Below are positions 35,109 through 45,525 of a stretch of 64,000 bases of DNA, one piece after another. The stretch spans positions 1 to 64,000 of the forward strand of contig JAJEDY010000003.1 of assembly GCA_022821275.1 (NCBI GenBank), given 5' to 3'. The translations under genes were made by a program, and so were the position numbers. Source of the stretch: Candidatus Latescibacterota bacterium. GTDB taxonomy: Bacteria > Latescibacterota > UBA2968. The notes beneath the pieces were generated by a model, which saw only the letters and a program-made list of their open reading frames with translations, ran no database searches and was not told the origin of the DNA. Position 1 is the stretch's first letter; each line of letters opens with the position of its first letter.

Positions 35109-35492
35109 TTAAACCCGGCGTCGCTTAGGCGGGCGGCACCCATTGTGGGGAATTGGGGTAACATCTTTGATCGCTGAAATTTCCAATCCAGCTCCCTGCA
35201 GCGACCGCACGGCGGCTTCTCGCCCAACGCCAGGTCCTTTGACCCAGACTTCCACCCGACGCAAACCCATTGCCATGGCTTCTCGCGCAGCATCAGTGGC
35301 AGCCAACTGAGCAGCATAGGGCGTACTTTTTCTCGACCCCTTAAACCCGACTTTTCCCGTTGATGACCAAGAAATAACCCTACCTTCACGATCACTTAGA
35401 GTGACAATAGTATTGTTAAAACTGGCATTGACATGTGCGACGCCATGAGCTTCAACGCGTCTATTCCGTCGTCTTCCTCTTCTGACCGCCAA
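35109..35492 (-). CDS. rpsK: 30S ribosomal protein S11
   Basis: A 127-residue platform protein near the mRNA exit. It has the typical [22 protein letters not shown] and the C-terminal [18 protein letters not shown]. The start codon is TTG (35492), supported by AAAGGAGGAG upstream. It lies 31 nt after rpsM. Confidence 0.97.
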   Translation of the reverse strand: MAVRRGRRRNRRVEAHGVAHVNASFNNTIVTLSDREGRVISWSSTGKVGFKGSRKSTPYAAQLAATDAAREAMAMGLRRVEVWVKGPGVGREAAVRSLQGAGLEISAIKDVTPIPHNGCRPPKRRRV

Positions 35493-35523
35493 ACGACTCC
35501 TCCTTTGATTGTCCTGCGTTTAG

Positions 35524-35898
35524 CTATACCGTTCGTCTGCGACTGCCAATACCGGGTTTCTTTCCCTTGCGCGTCCTGGCATTGGTGCGCGTTCGCTGAC
35601 CTCTCACCGGCAAACCGCGACGCCATCGCAAACCGCGATAGCATCCAATATCCATCAATCGCTTGATGTTCATTGCAACTTCGCTTCGCAGGTTTCCTTC
35701 AACCTTGTACTCGCCTTCGACAACTGAGCGCAATTTGGTGACTTCCTCGTCAGTCAAAGCATCTACGCGCGTATCGGGCGAAATCTGCGTCTGCGTTAAA
35801 ATTTTTTGTGACGTGCTCAAACCAATGCCCAAAATATATGTCAACGCAACTTCCACGCGCTTTTCTCTTGGAATATCTACACCTGCTATTCGTGCCAT
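35524..35898 (-). CDS. rpsM: 30S ribosomal protein S13
   Basis: A 124-residue head protein contacting tRNA and L5. Start [22 protein letters not shown] is canonical, with a basic tail ([15 protein letters not shown]) reaching the P site. AGGAG lies upstream of the ATG at 35898. It lies 21 nt after rpmJ. Confidence 0.97.
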   Translation of the reverse strand: MARIAGVDIPREKRVEVALTYILGIGLSTSQKILTQTQISPDTRVDALTDEEVTKLRSVVEGEYKVEGNLRSEVAMNIKRLMDIGCYRGLRWRRGLPVRGQRTRTNARTRKGKKPGIGSRRRTV

Positions 35899-35919
35899 GC
35901 GATTGCGTCTCCTGTGAGG

Positions 35920-36036
35920 TTATCCCTGCCGCTGTTTGTGTCGCGGGTTGACTTTGCAAATCACGCGCACGACACCGCGTCGGCGAATGATCTTGCAGTG
36001 ATTGCAACGGCGGCGAACAGATGATTGGACTTTCAT
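35920..36036 (-). CDS. rpmJ: 50S ribosomal protein L36 (zinc-binding form)
   Basis: A 38-residue protein: [20 protein letters not shown], then [18 protein letters not shown]. Cys 11, 14 and 27 and a His near 33 form the zinc site of the C+ form. Start ATG 36036, 27 nt after secY. infA and map, which usually separate secY and rpmJ, are absent. Confidence 0.95.
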   Translation of the reverse strand: MKVQSSVRRRCNHCKIIRRRGVVRVICKVNPRHKQRQG

Positions 36037-36063
36037 AAATAAATCTCCAGCATTTTGAGTAAA

Positions 36064-37407
36064 TCAGGCTCGGCGCCCCCGGATGCGACCTTTTTTCATA
36101 AACCCATCGTAGTGGCGCATCAGCAAATGCGATTCAACCTGCTGTAAAGTGTCGAGTGCTACACCGACCATAATCAACAAGCCCGTCCCCCCAAAGACTT
36201 GTTCGAGGCCCGGATGAACCCCCATAGAATTGATAATAAAGTATGGACCAACGGCTATTGCAGCTAAGAAAATCGCACCTGGCATGTTGATTCGCGTAAG
36301 CACCCGATCGATAAAGTCCGACGTGCGTTTGCCCGGTCTGACACCGGGAATAAATCCGCCTTGCCGTTTCATATTGTCAGCCAGATCAATTGGATTAAAC
36401 ACAATTGCGGTATAAAAGTAAGCAAAGAAAATAACCAGCAATGAGTAAATCGACCAGTAAGGTAATGACACCCAGGCCATACTCGGCGTAAAAGCCGCCG
36501 CGAAATTTTGCATAAATTCATTATTAGGCGCAAATCCGGCCATTGTCGCAGGCAAAAACATAATGGCCTGAGCAAAAATAATAGGCATCACACCAGAAGT
36601 ATTGACTTTGAGTGGTATATGCGTGCTTTGCCCACCATATACCCGTCGCCCAACGACGCGTTTGGCGTACTGTACCGGAATTCTACGCGTGCCCTGTGTG
36701 ATGAGCACCACAAGAGCAGTCAAGGCAACAACAATAACTAAAACTGCTAACTCGATCAAAATTGATTTGTCATTGGTCACAAAATCGCGATATTCCTGCC
36801 GCACGACAAAGGGCAATGCCGCAATAATGCCAATAAAAATAAGCAGCGACATTCCGTTGCCAATACCGTGTGCATCAATCTGTTCGCCCAACCACATAAT
36901 CAACACGGTTCCGGCAGTAATCGTCAATACGGTCAACAGCCGGAAGCCCCACCCGGGATAAAGTACAACTGAAAGTCCAGTCGCTGGCGACTGAAGGCTT
37001 TCCAGAAAAAAACTCACCCCAAGGGACTGCGCTGCAGCCAGTGCAACTGTGCCATATCGCGTATATTGAATGATCTTTTTTCGTCCTGCTTCCCCTTCTT
37101 TTTGCAGTTTTTGGAGGGATGGCACGACAGCACCCATCAATTGAAAAATAATGGACGCGCTGATATAAGGCATAATACCCAGTGCAAATACCGTCGCACG
37201 GGTAAATGCTCCCCCCACAAACATGTCGTAGAGACCAAAGATCGTTTGGCTGGTGCCTGCAAAAAATTCTCCCAGGGCAACCCGATCTATTCCGGGTATG
37301 GGAATCTGCCCTCCCAGGCGATAAATTGCCAGAATACCCAGCGTAAATAACACCTTATATCGCAGTTCCGGAATTTTAAAAACGCTCTTGACACTCTCGA
37401 GCAACAC
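36064..37407 (-). CDS. secY: Protein translocase subunit SecY
   Basis: A 447-residue channel subunit of the Sec translocon with ten hydrophobic helices. The opening VKSVFKIPELRYKVLFTLGILAIYRLG and later PGVRPGKRTSDFIDRVLTRI are standard. The start is GTG 37407 or the next codon TTG 37404; AGGAGG lies just upstream and spacing fits the TTG slightly better. It sits between rplO and rpmJ; the usual adk-map-infA segment is missing. Works with SecE, encoded at the other end of the block. Confidence 0.97.
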   Translation of the reverse strand: MLLESVKSVFKIPELRYKVLFTLGILAIYRLGGQIPIPGIDRVALGEFFAGTSQTIFGLYDMFVGGAFTRATVFALGIMPYISASIIFQLMGAVVPSLQKLQKEGEAGRKKIIQYTRYGTVALAAAQSLGVSFFLESLQSPATGLSVVLYPGWGFRLLTVLTITAGTVLIMWLGEQIDAHGIGNGMSLLIFIGIIAALPFVVRQEYRDFVTNDKSILIELAVLVIVVALTALVVLITQGTRRIPVQYAKRVVGRRVYGGQSTHIPLKVNTSGVMPIIFAQAIMFLPATMAGFAPNNEFMQNFAAAFTPSMAWVSLPYWSIYSLLVIFFAYFYTAIVFNPIDLADNMKRQGGFIPGVRPGKRTSDFIDRVLTRINMPGAIFLAAIAVGPYFIINSMGVHPGLEQVFGGTGLLIMVGVALDTLQQVESHLLMRHYDGFMKKGRIRGRRA

Positions 37408-37426
37408 CGCCTCCTCTCAACCGATC

Positions 37427-37873
37427 TCAGTCGGTCTGGGATTCAACATCTCCGCCAGCTGCAAGAACTTTTTTTTCTGCCGCAGCTGATATTGCCTGAA
37501 CCCGAATCTGCAATGGTACAGAAATTTCACCGCGCCCCAAAATTTTCACAGGGCGTTTTGTAGAAGCAATCAAACCCGCATCCTTGAGCACTTCGGGGGT
37601 AATCTCACCCGAAAACTCCCTGCACGCCAAATCGTCGAGGTTTACGATCTGATAGGTCACCCGAAAAGGATTGTTAAATCCAACTTTCGGCAAGCGCCGA
37701 TGCAGGGGCGTTTGTCCACCTTCAAACCCAACTTTGCGCTTGGAACCCGAACGCGCGCGCTGCCCTTTGTGCCCTTTACCCGCAGTTTTGCCTTTTCCAG
37801 AGCCGAGGCCAATGCCCAAACGCTTCTTCTTAGAAGTTGCCCCTTGAGGCGGGGAGAGATTCCCAAGTTTCAT
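37427..37873 (-). CDS. rplO: 50S ribosomal protein L15
   Basis: A 148-residue 23S rRNA-binding assembly protein. The ATG at 37873 opens the typical MKLGNLSPPQGATSKKKRLGIG, followed by the Gly/Lys-rich GKGKTAGKGHKGQ. The frame is open further upstream through rpmD, but that region is read in another frame. It lies 16 nt after rpmD. Confidence 0.97.
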   Translation of the reverse strand: MKLGNLSPPQGATSKKKRLGIGLGSGKGKTAGKGHKGQRARSGSKRKVGFEGGQTPLHRRLPKVGFNNPFRVTYQIVNLDDLACREFSGEITPEVLKDAGLIASTKRPVKILGRGEISVPLQIRVQAISAAAEKKVLAAGGDVESQTD

Positions 37874-37889
37874 TCTCGCATCCCGTGTT

Positions 37890-38078
37890 TTATGTTTCTT
37901 CAACTTTGACCAGATGTGCAACAGCCGCCAGCATGCCGCGCAATTGGGGAGAATCAGCGTGTTCCACTGTATGCCGAATACGGCGAATTCCCAACGCATC
38001 CAGTGTCCGTTGTTGCTTTTTTTGTCGCTTAATTGCACTGCGAATTTGTGTAACTCGCAGTGTTTTTTGATCACCCAT
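37890..38078 (-). CDS. rpmD: 50S ribosomal protein L30
   Basis: A 62-residue protein ([21 protein letters not shown], later LDALGIRRIRHTVEHADSPQLRGML). The ATG at 38078 overlaps the rpsE stop by four bases (ATGA), indicating coupled translation; a GTG lies one codon earlier. Confidence 0.95.
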   Translation of the reverse strand: MGDQKTLRVTQIRSAIKRQKKQQRTLDALGIRRIRHTVEHADSPQLRGMLAAVAHLVKVEET

Positions 38079-38596
38079 CACGACCCCCGTACAGAAACCA
38101 ATGCGGATTCTTCTACGCCTCGCAATAATGCAAACATTCTCGCATCTTTCAACCGCGTTAATCCTTCCATTGCGGCTTTAACGGCATTCTGAGGGTTTTG
38201 GGACCCCAATGACTTCGTCAGCACATTTTGAACGCCAGCCAGTTCCAAAACCGCACGCACGCCACCTCCTGCAATAATACCCGTACCGGGCGCGGCGGGT
38301 TTGAGCAAAACGCGAGAAGCGCCAAACCGTCCAATAACCTCGTGGGGCAATGTTCCATCAACGACAGGCACGCGCACCAGATTCTTTTTGGCATCGTCGG
38401 CAGCTTTGCGAATGGCTTCAGAGACTTCGCCCGCTTTTCCCATTCCAATCCCAACAATCCCTTTTTTGTCACCAATTACACAAAGCGCATTAAAAGCAAA
38501 ACGTCGTCCACCTTTGCGAACGTGAGATACCCGTTTGATGCTGTTGTTGATGACGATTTCCGTCAGGTCTAAACCCGTGGCTTCAATTCTGCTCAA
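38078..38596 (-). CDS. rpsE: 30S ribosomal protein S5
   Basis: A 172-residue protein involved in translational accuracy. The dsRNA-binding part holds [18 protein letters not shown]; the second half has the usual [23 protein letters not shown]. The start codon is TTG (38596), with AAGGAG about 8 nt upstream. Stop overlaps rpmD. Confidence 0.97.
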   Translation of the reverse strand: MSRIEATGLDLTEIVINNSIKRVSHVRKGGRRFAFNALCVIGDKKGIVGIGMGKAGEVSEAIRKAADDAKKNLVRVPVVDGTLPHEVIGRFGASRVLLKPAAPGTGIIAGGGVRAVLELAGVQNVLTKSLGSQNPQNAVKAAMEGLTRLKDARMFALLRGVEESALVSVRGS

Positions 38597-38612
38597 AATC
38601 GACTCCTTAACA

Positions 38613-38987
38613 TTAAAATTTCAACCCGCCTTCGCGTGCACCTTCAGCCAATGCTTTGACACGACCGTGATAGAGATAACCCGCGCGGTCAAAAACAACC
38701 TGCGAGATTCCGGCTTCCTGCGCTCTCACAGCCAATGCTTTGCCCACTTCACGGCTCTTACTACATTTGCCTTCAATAGTTTGCAACTGATCTTTGAGTT
38801 GTGGAGCATTTGAGGATAGGCCCATTAGAGAGCGTCCATTCACATCATCAATCAATTGAGCCTGAATGTGTTTTAGACTTCTGAAAATCGTCAGGCGCGG
38901 ACGATCAGCCGTTCCCAAAAGTCTCTTTCTAATGCGCATTTGACGACGCCTGTGCATCCTATTCTTTTTAATTTGCCTGTCTGCCAT
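38613..38987 (-). CDS. rplR: 50S ribosomal protein L18
   Basis: A 124-residue 5S rRNA-binding protein: [25 protein letters not shown] and [21 protein letters not shown] are typical. It lies between rplF and rpsE with short gaps (14 and 16 nt). Confidence 0.97.
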   Translation of the reverse strand: MADRQIKKNRMHRRRQMRIRKRLLGTADRPRLTIFRSLKHIQAQLIDDVNGRSLMGLSSNAPQLKDQLQTIEGKCSKSREVGKALAVRAQEAGISQVVFDRAGYLYHGRVKALAEGAREGGLKF

Positions 38988-39001
38988 TGAAACCTCAAAA
39001 T

Positions 39002-39568
39002 TTAAGCTACTGCTGCCTTGCCAGCCTTGCGCCGCACGTATTCGCCACTGTAGCGGATACCTTTTCCCTTATAGGGTTCGGGTGGCCGAATATTTCGGAT
39101 GTTCGCCGCTGTGCGTCCCACGAGTTCTTTATCGGCTCCACTGATCTTAACCAGTGCCTGAGAATTTTCGATCTCAGCGGGAGGCGCATCGATACTAAAT
39201 TCAATTCCCTGAGGGGCTTCAACCGTTACCGGGTGACTGAACCCCACGTTGATGTCCAAATTCTTCCCTTTCATATCTGCGCGATAGCCCACCCCAACAA
39301 CGACCAGTTGCTTCTCAAAACCAGCCGTCACGCCCTGAACAGCATTTGCCAACAAAGCACGCGTGAGACCCCAAATAGATTTGTGACGCCGGTCTCCGGG
39401 ATCTTGCACTGTGACAGAAAGGGATTCACCTTCTTGCACGACCTGCGTAAGCGGATGTAAAGGTACCTGTAAAGACCCTTTAGGACCTTTTATTTCCGCC
39501 TCTGCGGCCCCGATTTTCACATTGACGCCCCCTGGAACGTCAATCGGCTGTTGACCTATTCTCGACAC
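39002..39568 (-). CDS. rplF: 50S ribosomal protein L6
   Basis: A 188-residue protein near the factor-binding site. Start MSRIGQQPIDVPGGVNV and the C-terminal PEPYKGKGIRYSGEYVRRKAGK signature are intact. It lies 20 nt after rpsH. Confidence 0.97.
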   Translation of the reverse strand: MSRIGQQPIDVPGGVNVKIGAAEAEIKGPKGSLQVPLHPLTQVVQEGESLSVTVQDPGDRRHKSIWGLTRALLANAVQGVTAGFEKQLVVVGVGYRADMKGKNLDINVGFSHPVTVEAPQGIEFSIDAPPAEIENSQALVKISGADKELVGRTAANIRNIRPPEPYKGKGIRYSGEYVRRKAGKAAVA

Positions 39569-39588
39569 GCTGCACTCCTTCCAGATCT

Positions 39589-39984
39589 CTACCAGACGCT
39601 ACAAACAACTTCGCCGCCAACACTTTCTCGACGTGCGGTCCGATCTGTCAAAATACCTTTTGATGTCGATAAAATAGCGACACCTAATCCATTGAGTATT
39701 CGAGGAATTTCGTCTTTGCCCACATACTTTCTCAGACCGGGGCGACTTTCGCGCTTCAACCCTTGAATTGCACATTCCTCGTCGGGACTGTACTTGAGAT
39801 AAAGACGCAAATAACCCTGTCGGTTATCATCGATATACGCATAATTGTGAACAAAGCCGCTTTCTTTTAAGATGCGGGCAATCTCGCGCTTCATCCTGGA
39901 ACTCGGAATATCTACCTTGCGATGTCCGGCGCGACATGCATTTCGCACACGCGTCAACATATCGGCAATCGGATCCGTCATCAT
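39589..39984 (-). CDS. rpsH: 30S ribosomal protein S8
   Basis: A 131-residue central-domain 16S binder. It starts at one of two adjacent ATGs (39984 or 39981), giving [21 protein letters not shown] lies about 8 nt before the first. In E. coli S8 represses the spc operon at rplE; no equivalent site was recognised. C-terminus GGEVVCSVW is normal. Confidence 0.97.
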   Translation of the reverse strand: MMTDPIADMLTRVRNACRAGHRKVDIPSSRMKREIARILKESGFVHNYAYIDDNRQGYLRLYLKYSPDEECAIQGLKRESRPGLRKYVGKDEIPRILNGLGVAILSTSKGILTDRTARRESVGGEVVCSVW

Positions 39985-40001
39985 GTGGGCTTCTCCCTCA
40001 A

Positions 40002-40187
40002 TTACCAACTGGCCTTTGTCACGCCGGGAATTTCACCAGCGAGGGCCAACTCGCGAAAACATATACGGCAAATACCAAATTTGCGCAAATAACCGCGTGG
40101 CCTACCGCATCTGTGACACCGATTATAACGGCGGACTGCAAATTTCTGTTTGCGCTTTGCTTTGGCAATCATAGATTTTTTAGCCAT
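40002..40187 (-). CDS. rpsN: 30S ribosomal protein S14 type Z
   Basis: A 61-residue zinc-type S14. The four cysteines lie in CHRC and CRICF, with [21 protein letters not shown] and the tail [11 protein letters not shown]. The short, zinc-binding form agrees with the C+ forms of L36 and S4 in this block. Confidence 0.97.
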   Translation of the reverse strand: MAKKSMIAKAKRKQKFAVRRYNRCHRCGRPRGYLRKFGICRICFRELALAGEIPGVTKASW

Positions 40188-40216
40188 CAGACCTGACCTC
40201 GTATTGATTCTTTTAT

Positions 40217-40765
40217 TTAATCTTGATTCTGAAACGGCATGCCCATTTTGTTGAGCAGTTCAAAAGCCTCTTCATCGGTAGAGGCCGTAGTGACCAGGGT
40301 CACATCGAGACCGCGAATTTTGTCGATTTGATCGTAGTCAATTTCGGGAAAAATAATCTGTTCCTGAATACCGACTGTATAGTTGCCCCGGCCATCAAAT
40401 GAGCGCATTGAAAGGCCGCGAAAATCGCGAATACGCGGCACGGAGAAATTAAAAAAACGATCGAGAAACTCATACATACGAGACCTGCGAAGAGTGACAG
40501 CACAGCCAATGGGTACACCCTGTCGCAGCTTAAAGTTTGAAACAGCTTTTCTCGCCCTGCGAATTGAGGCTCGCTGTCCTGCAATGCGGGTCAAATCTTC
40601 AGCGGCATTTTCAATGACTTTGGCATTGAGAACAGCTTCACCAACACCCATATTTAAGACAACCTTTTCCAGTCTGGGCACCTGCATGCGATTTTTATAC
40701 CCAAATCTTTGGATGAGCGCAGGCACAACTTCGTTTTCATAGTATTCTTGTAATCGCGTTGCCAT
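40217..40765 (-). CDS. rplE: 50S ribosomal protein L5
   Basis: A 182-residue 5S rRNA-binding protein contacting S13. The ATG at 40765 gives [21 protein letters not shown]; the frame is open upstream into rpl[22 protein letters not shown] and [13 protein letters not shown] are typical. It lies 10 nt after rplX. Confidence 0.97.
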   Translation of the reverse strand: MATRLQEYYENEVVPALIQRFGYKNRMQVPRLEKVVLNMGVGEAVLNAKVIENAAEDLTRIAGQRASIRRARKAVSNFKLRQGVPIGCAVTLRRSRMYEFLDRFFNFSVPRIRDFRGLSMRSFDGRGNYTVGIQEQIIFPEIDYDQIDKIRGLDVTLVTTASTDEEAFELLNKMGMPFQNQD

Positions 40766-40775
40766 GTCGTCCTCG

Positions 40776-41096
40776 TTATTCAGCTTCGGGAATTTGCTCA
40801 CCACTTTTTTGAGCAATTCGCACACGCGACCCGTCTTCGAGACGCTGAATGCGAATCCTGGTCCGCTCATCGGTTTGTGAATCGACGATCATGAGATTGG
40901 ACACATGCAAGGGCGCTTCCTTTTCCATGATGCCGCCTTGCTGGTTATTGGGGTTGGGACGCGTATGGCGCTTGACATTGTTGATCCCTTCCACCAGCAC
41001 GCGTTTTTTCTTGGGCCACACATTCAAAACCCGTCCCCGTTGACCGGTATAAACACCGCTTATCACTTCAACTTGATCACCCTTGCGAATCCTCAT
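40776..41096 (-). CDS. rplX: 50S ribosomal protein L24
   Basis: A 106-residue assembly-initiating protein. The KOW motif region is [21 protein letters not shown], followed by [13 protein letters not shown]. It lies 20 nt after rplN. Confidence 0.97.
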   Translation of the reverse strand: MRIRKGDQVEVISGVYTGQRGRVLNVWPKKKRVLVEGINNVKRHTRPNPNNQQGGIMEKEAPLHVSNLMIVDSQTDERTRIRIQRLEDGSRVRIAQKSGEQIPEAE

Positions 41097-41116
41097 CTCT
41101 AAACACTTGCCTTTCT

Positions 41117-41485
41117 TTATATCACTTCGGGCGCCAAAGAAACAATGCGCATAAATCGTCTCTCGCGCAACTCGCGGGCGACGGGTCCAAATATGCGCGT
41201 CCCTCGAGGTTCGCCTTCTGCGCTGAGCAAAACAGCGGCATTGTCATCAAATCGAATATAGGACCCATCTGCCCTTCGCGTCTCTTTCTTTGTACGGACG
41301 ATCACGGCACGAGCAACATCGCCGCGATTTACACCACTGTTTGGCTGTGCATCTTTAACTGAAACCACAACCGTATCACCGAGTTTGGCATACTTGCGCT
41401 TAGTGCCCCCTAAAATGCGAAAACACATCACCTTTCGGGCACCTGAGTTATCTGCACAATTCAATACCGAATATTCCTGGACCAT
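41117..41485 (-). CDS. rplN: 50S ribosomal protein L14
   Basis: A 122-residue subunit-interface protein. [21 protein letters not shown] and the C-terminal [23 protein letters not shown] match the family exactly in length. It lies 11 nt after rpsQ. Confidence 0.97.
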   Translation of the reverse strand: MVQEYSVLNCADNSGARKVMCFRILGGTKRKYAKLGDTVVVSVKDAQPNSGVNRGDVARAVIVRTKKETRRADGSYIRFDDNAAVLLSAEGEPRGTRIFGPVARELRERRFMRIVSLAPEVI

Positions 41486-41496
41486 GTTCTCTCCAC

Positions 41497-41760
41497 CTAA
41501 TGTGCTTTTTTAATAATTTCTACCAGCCGCCAGCGTTTGGTCTTGCTCAAAGGCCGCGTTTCAATAACCATCACCTCATCGCCAGCTCTGGCTTCATTGT
41601 TCTCATCGTGCGCCGCCAATTTTGAACGTCTTTGCATAACTTTTCCATAAAGGGGGTGTGCCACCTGCCGCCGTACCTCAACGACTATTGTTTTATCAGA
41701 CTTGTCGCTGACCACCAGCCCTACACGTGTTTTGCGGTGCCTGCGAGTTTCCACCATCAT
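41497..41760 (-). CDS. rpsQ: 30S ribosomal protein S17
   Basis: An 87-residue OB-fold protein: [21 protein letters not shown] and the C-terminal [15 protein letters not shown]. Two tandem ATGs (41760, 41757); AAGGAG favours the first. Confidence 0.96.
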   Translation of the reverse strand: MMVETRRHRKTRVGLVVSDKSDKTIVVEVRRQVAHPLYGKVMQRRSKLAAHDENNEARAGDEVMVIETRPLSKTKRWRLVEIIKKAH

Positions 41761-41780
41761 ACACCGATTCTCCTTAAAAA

Positions 41781-41993
41781 TTACGCATTGGGAAGCTCTC
41801 GAATGCCTAACTCATGTTCGCGCAACACGGTTTTAAGCCGAGCGAGATCCTTGCATGCATCTCGAAATGCAATTGGATTATCGAGCTGGCGCGTAGATAG
41901 CTGAATGCGAAGATTCACGAGTTCGTCCTCTTGTTCAGCAATTCTTTCCCTTACATCGTTTTCTGTTAGATCTCGAATTTCACCCGGTTTCAT
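41781..41993 (-). CDS. rpmC: 50S ribosomal protein L29
   Basis: A 70-residue helical-hairpin protein at the exit tunnel ([20 protein letters not shown], later [17 protein letters not shown]). Its ATG overlaps the rplP stop by four bases, so translation is coupled. Confidence 0.96.
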   Translation of the reverse strand: MKPGEIRDLTENDVRERIAEQEDELVNLRIQLSTRQLDNPIAFRDACKDLARLKTVLREHELGIRELPNA

Positions 41994-42409
41994 TCGTCGT
42001 GTCCCCCGCGTTCTACAAAACGGACTTTAAGGGGCAACTTCTGGCTGGCCAATTTGATTGCGCGTTGCGCACTGTCGCGTGGCACGCCCTCAATTTCAAA
42101 CAGAATCCGCCCTGGTTTGATGACCGCCACCCAGTATTCGGGATTGCCCTTGCCCTTACCCATACGGGTCTCTGCGGGCTTAACCGTAAGGGGTTTATCG
42201 GGAAAAACGCGAATCCAAATTTTCCCACCGCGTCTCAATGACTTACTAATCGCCACGCGAGCAGCTTCGATCTGCCTGTTGGTAACCCATCCGGGTTCGA
42301 GAGCCTGCAAACCGTATTCGCCAAAAGAAATACGCGCTCCTCGAAAGGCCACACCTTTGCGACGTCCCCTCTGCTGCTTTCTCCATTTGACCCGTTTTGG
42401 CATTAACAT
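41990..42409 (-). CDS. rplP: 50S ribosomal protein L16
   Basis: A 139-residue A-site region protein. Starts at ATG 42409 (AGGAG 8 nt upstream) or the ATG two codons later that gives the canonical [14 protein letters not shown]. The motif [22 protein letters not shown] is intact. Confidence 0.97.
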   Translation of the reverse strand: MLMPKRVKWRKQQRGRRKGVAFRGARISFGEYGLQALEPGWVTNRQIEAARVAISKSLRRGGKIWIRVFPDKPLTVKPAETRMGKGKGNPEYWVAVIKPGRILFEIEGVPRDSAQRAIKLASQKLPLKVRFVERGGHDE

Positions 42410-42430
42410 AATAGTCGCTCCTGTCCCGAC

Positions 42431-43081
42431 TTAAGTTGGCAGATGGGCGTCCTGGCCCATTTTTTCTCCATGACAGATCCATACTTTTACCCCTACAGTA
42501 CCCGAGGTTGTATAAGCCGTAGATCTGGCATAGTCTATATCAGCGCGAAGAGTATGAAGAGGGACGCGTCCTGCAGGCTCTGATTTTTCAACGCGAGACA
42601 TTTCCGCACCACCAAGACGTCCCCCACACACGACTTTGATTCCTTCAGCTCCCATGCGCACTGCCGATGCAACGGCTTTTTTCATTGCACGGCGAAATGA
42701 GACGCGCTGCTCGAGTTGCCGGGATATATTATCGGCGACGAGTTGGGCATTGAGTTCTGGTCGCTTAATTTCATTGATGTTGATATAAATTTCTTTGCCT
42801 GTCAGGTGCTTTAATTCATCTCTCAATTTATCGACCTCTGCGCCTTTGCGTCCAATTACAATGCCAGGACGAGCGGTGTGAATCGAAATTGTCACCCGCT
42901 TAGGAGCACGCTCAATGTCTATTTGTGCAACGCTTGCCCGTTGCAGACGACTGGTAATATATCGCCTGAGCATGAGGTCTTCTTGAAGCAGGCTGGCAAA
43001 ATCGCGATTGGCAAACCAGCGAGAACGCCAGTCTTTGACAATTCCCAACCTCACTCCGATCGGATGCGTTTTCTGGCCCAA
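42431..43081 (-). CDS. rpsC: 30S ribosomal protein S3
   Basis: A 216-residue mRNA-entry protein with a KH domain ([23 protein letters not shown]). TTG 43081 is the start: it gives the canonical [14 protein letters not shown]-terminus, has AGGAG 8 nt upstream and lies 10 nt after the rplV stop. The longer frame from 43111 would overlap rplV by 20 nt. Confidence 0.96.
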   Translation of the reverse strand: MGQKTHPIGVRLGIVKDWRSRWFANRDFASLLQEDLMLRRYITSRLQRASVAQIDIERAPKRVTISIHTARPGIVIGRKGAEVDKLRDELKHLTGKEIYININEIKRPELNAQLVADNISRQLEQRVSFRRAMKKAVASAVRMGAEGIKVVCGGRLGGAEMSRVEKSEPAGRVPLHTLRADIDYARSTAYTTSGTVGVKVWICHGEKMGQDAHLPT

Positions 43082-43091
43082 AGTGATTCTC

Positions 43092-43433
43092 CTATTCCTC
43101 GTCTGAAACAACCAGCGTGATGTGACTATATCGCTTGCGAATCATGCCGGCAGCGCCTCGCGGCTGAGGACGCAACCGTTTTAACGCAATGCCGCCATCG
43201 ACAAACGCTTCTTTCACAAAGAGCGCTTCTTCGACTGCGGATTCTTCTTCGCGGTTGACCGCATTTGCAATCGCGGATTGCAAGGTGCGCTCTACGATAC
43301 GCGCGGCCTTTTTAGGTGTAAATTGCAGAATGTGGAAAGCTTCCTCCACATCTTTACCCCGCACGAGATTAACCACCTGTCGCACTTTGCGCGGTGAAAT
43401 TCTTGAATAGCGCAATATCGCCCGAGCTTCCAT
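43092..43433 (-). CDS. rplV: 50S ribosomal protein L22
   Basis: A 113-residue exit-tunnel protein. [20 protein letters not shown] and the tunnel-loop [24 protein letters not shown] (shown in part) are typical; no macrolide-resistance-like deletion of the loop is seen. It lies 22 nt after rpsS. Confidence 0.97.
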   Translation of the reverse strand: MEARAILRYSRISPRKVRQVVNLVRGKDVEEAFHILQFTPKKAARIVERTLQSAIANAVNREEESAVEEALFVKEAFVDGGIALKRLRPQPRGAAGMIRKRYSHITLVVSDEE

Positions 43434-43455
43434 TTAAAATTCCCGTCTCAAAATA

Positions 43456-43746
43456 TCACTGTAAAGAAGTGGCGCGTTCAGTAGCCCGCCCCGCGCGTGC
43501 CCCCCGATGCGTGCGCGTGGGAGCAAATTCACCGAGTTTGTGTCCAACCATGTTTTCTGTAATATAAACGGGGATAAATTTATTTCCATTGTGTACAGCA
43601 AGCGTATGCCCCACAAACTCTGGCGCAATTGTCGATCGTCGCGCCCACGTCTGGATAACCCGCTTATTACCAGCCTTATTCATTTGCTCAATCTTTTTTA
43701 TGAGACTCGGCTCAATAAAAGGCCCTTTTTTAATTGACCTCGCCAT
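43456..43746 (-). CDS. rpsS: 30S ribosomal protein S19
   Basis: A 96-residue head protein. [20 protein letters not shown] and [17 protein letters not shown] are canonical. It lies 16 nt after rplB. Confidence 0.97.
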   Translation of the reverse strand: MARSIKKGPFIEPSLIKKIEQMNKAGNKRVIQTWARRSTIAPEFVGHTLAVHNGNKFIPVYITENMVGHKLGEFAPTRTHRGARAGRATERATSLQ

Positions 43747-43762
43747 AAAATAATACTCCTGA

Positions 43763-44587
43763 TTACTTGCGTCTTTGAATGATCATTTGGTCAGTTTTAT
43801 TTTTCTTTTTGCGCGTTTTATATCCTTTTGTGGGTTGTCCCCAGGGCGTCACCGGATGCCTGCCGCCTGTTGCTCTACCTTCTCCACCACCGTGAGGATG
43901 ATCAATTGGGTTCATAGCAACACCACGCACTTTTGGACGTTTCCCCAACCAGCGAGACCGTCCTGCTTTTCCGACAACGACATTTTCATGCTCTAAATTT
44001 CCAACCTGTCCAATGGTCGCATAACACGATATCAAAACCAAGCGGCGCTCGCCAGAAGGCAGGCGGAGAGTTGCAAAATTGCCTTCTTTAGCCATCACCT
44101 GAATTTCAGCACCTGCCGAACGACCGATCTGTCCACCTTTTCCCGGCTTGAGTTCAACATTGTGTACATTGCTCCCCAAAGGGATATTTGCCAGAGGAAG
44201 CGCATTCCCCGGTCTGATCCCCGCATCCGCACCCGAGGCAACCTCATCGCCAACACGCAAACCAATCGGTGCCAGAATATAGCGTTTTTCACCATCGACA
44301 TAATGCAGGAGTGCAATGCGTGCCGATCGATTTGGATCGTACTCAATGCTATGCACAATTGCAGGCACACCCACTTTATCGCGCTTGAAATCAATTCGGC
44401 GATACTTGCGCCGATGTCCACCACCGCGACGACGGCTCGTGATACGCCCCCGATTATTGCGTCCCCCAGATTTTTTATTGGGTTCAACAAGGGATTTTTC
44501 AGGCGTCTCTTTTGTAATCTCTTCAAAAGAAGAGACCGTCTTAAATCGCAACGAAGGCGTTGTTGGGCGAAACTTCTTAACGGGCAT
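43763..44587 (-). CDS. rplB: 50S ribosomal protein L2
   Basis: A 274-residue protein needed for subunit joining and peptidyl transfer. [20 protein letters not shown] near the N-terminus and the C-terminal [19 protein letters not shown] (with the functional His) are intact. It follows rplW by 3 nt. Confidence 0.97.
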   Translation of the reverse strand: MPVKKFRPTTPSLRFKTVSSFEEITKETPEKSLVEPNKKSGGRNNRGRITSRRRGGGHRRKYRRIDFKRDKVGVPAIVHSIEYDPNRSARIALLHYVDGEKRYILAPIGLRVGDEVASGADAGIRPGNALPLANIPLGSNVHNVELKPGKGGQIGRSAGAEIQVMAKEGNFATLRLPSGERRLVLISCYATIGQVGNLEHENVVVGKAGRSRWLGKRPKVRGVAMNPIDHPHGGGEGRATGGRHPVTPWGQPTKGYKTRKKKNKTDQMIIQRRK

Positions 44588-44590
44588 GAG

Positions 44591-44878
44591 TTATCCTTCA
44601 AAAAAGTCGATGATATGTCCATCGGCAAGGGTGACAACAGCCTTTTTCCAGTTAGAACGGCGGCCTTGAAACCGTCCAAGCCGCTTGATCTTGCCGTGCA
44701 CGGTACTCGTATTGACCTTTACGACTTCGACATCGAACATGGCTTCAACTGCACGCTGAATATCGACTTTGTTTGCACCACTGAGAACTTCAAATACATA
44801 TTTATTGTGACTTTCCTGCAAATTAGAAGCCCGCTCGGTAATAATGGGACGCCGGATAATTTGCTTAGAATTCTTCAC
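44591..44878 (-). CDS. rplW: 50S ribosomal protein L23
   Basis: A 95-residue exit-site protein that docks trigger factor and SRP. GTG 44878 is chosen: it overlaps the rplD stop (GTGA), has a G-rich site upstream and gives KNSKQIIRRPIITERAS. Another in-frame GTG lies at 44890. Confidence 0.95.
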   Translation of the reverse strand: MKNSKQIIRRPIITERASNLQESHNKYVFEVLSGANKVDIQRAVEAMFDVEVVKVNTSTVHGKIKRLGRFQGRRSNWKKAVVTLADGHIIDFFEG

Positions 44879-45507
44879 GAGGCCCCCCACAGGTCTTGAA
44901 TGCGAGAAACCGCACTGCGAGTGAGAACCAGAACATCTGCATTGACTACGTCATAAGTTGAAACTTGCGAAACGGGTAATACGAAAAGCCTGGGGATATT
45001 CCGACAGGATTTGACGGTATTTTCAGCGATACCATCCGTCAATAGCAATATCTTTTGCCCCTGAATTTCAAGCATTTGTGTCATTTGTGCCATTCGCTTT
45101 GTTTTGGGCATCTCAAGTTCAAAATCTTCCAGGACAGATATGGATTCGCCGAGTGCTTTTTGCGAAAATGCCGAGCGTATGGCCAGTTTCTTGACTTTCT
45201 TGGGCACCTGTTCCCGAAAATGTCTTGGCCTGGGACCATGAGCCACCCCACCGCCAATTAAAATAGGCGATCCCGCAGTTCCCTTACGGGCACGCCCCGT
45301 ACCTTTTTGTCGATACATCTTCCGTTTTGACCGATTGACTTCTGAGCGGGTTTTGGTCGAGGCATTGCCTTGCCGCTGATTGGTCAAATACGCTTTAATG
45401 ACATAATAGATCGCGTCAGCAGATGGTTCAATCCCAAAAACTGTTTTGGGTAGCTCCACCGATCCAATTTCTTCACCATCAAGATTGCAAACCTCAACAG
45501 ATGCCAT
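44875..45507 (-). CDS. rplD: 50S ribosomal protein L4
   Basis: A 210-residue protein lining the exit tunnel. The tunnel loop reads RQKGTGRARKGTAGSPILIGGG, close to the family. In E. coli L4 also represses the S10 operon; no matching leader can be present before rpsJ here because tuf is only 20 nt upstream. ATG 45507. Confidence 0.97.
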   Translation of the reverse strand: MASVEVCNLDGEEIGSVELPKTVFGIEPSADAIYYVIKAYLTNQRQGNASTKTRSEVNRSKRKMYRQKGTGRARKGTAGSPILIGGGVAHGPRPRHFREQVPKKVKKLAIRSAFSQKALGESISVLEDFELEMPKTKRMAQMTQMLEIQGQKILLLTDGIAENTVKSCRNIPRLFVLPVSQVSTYDVVNADVLVLTRSAVSRIQDLWGAS

Positions 45508-45525
45508 AATCGCCTTACCTCAAAA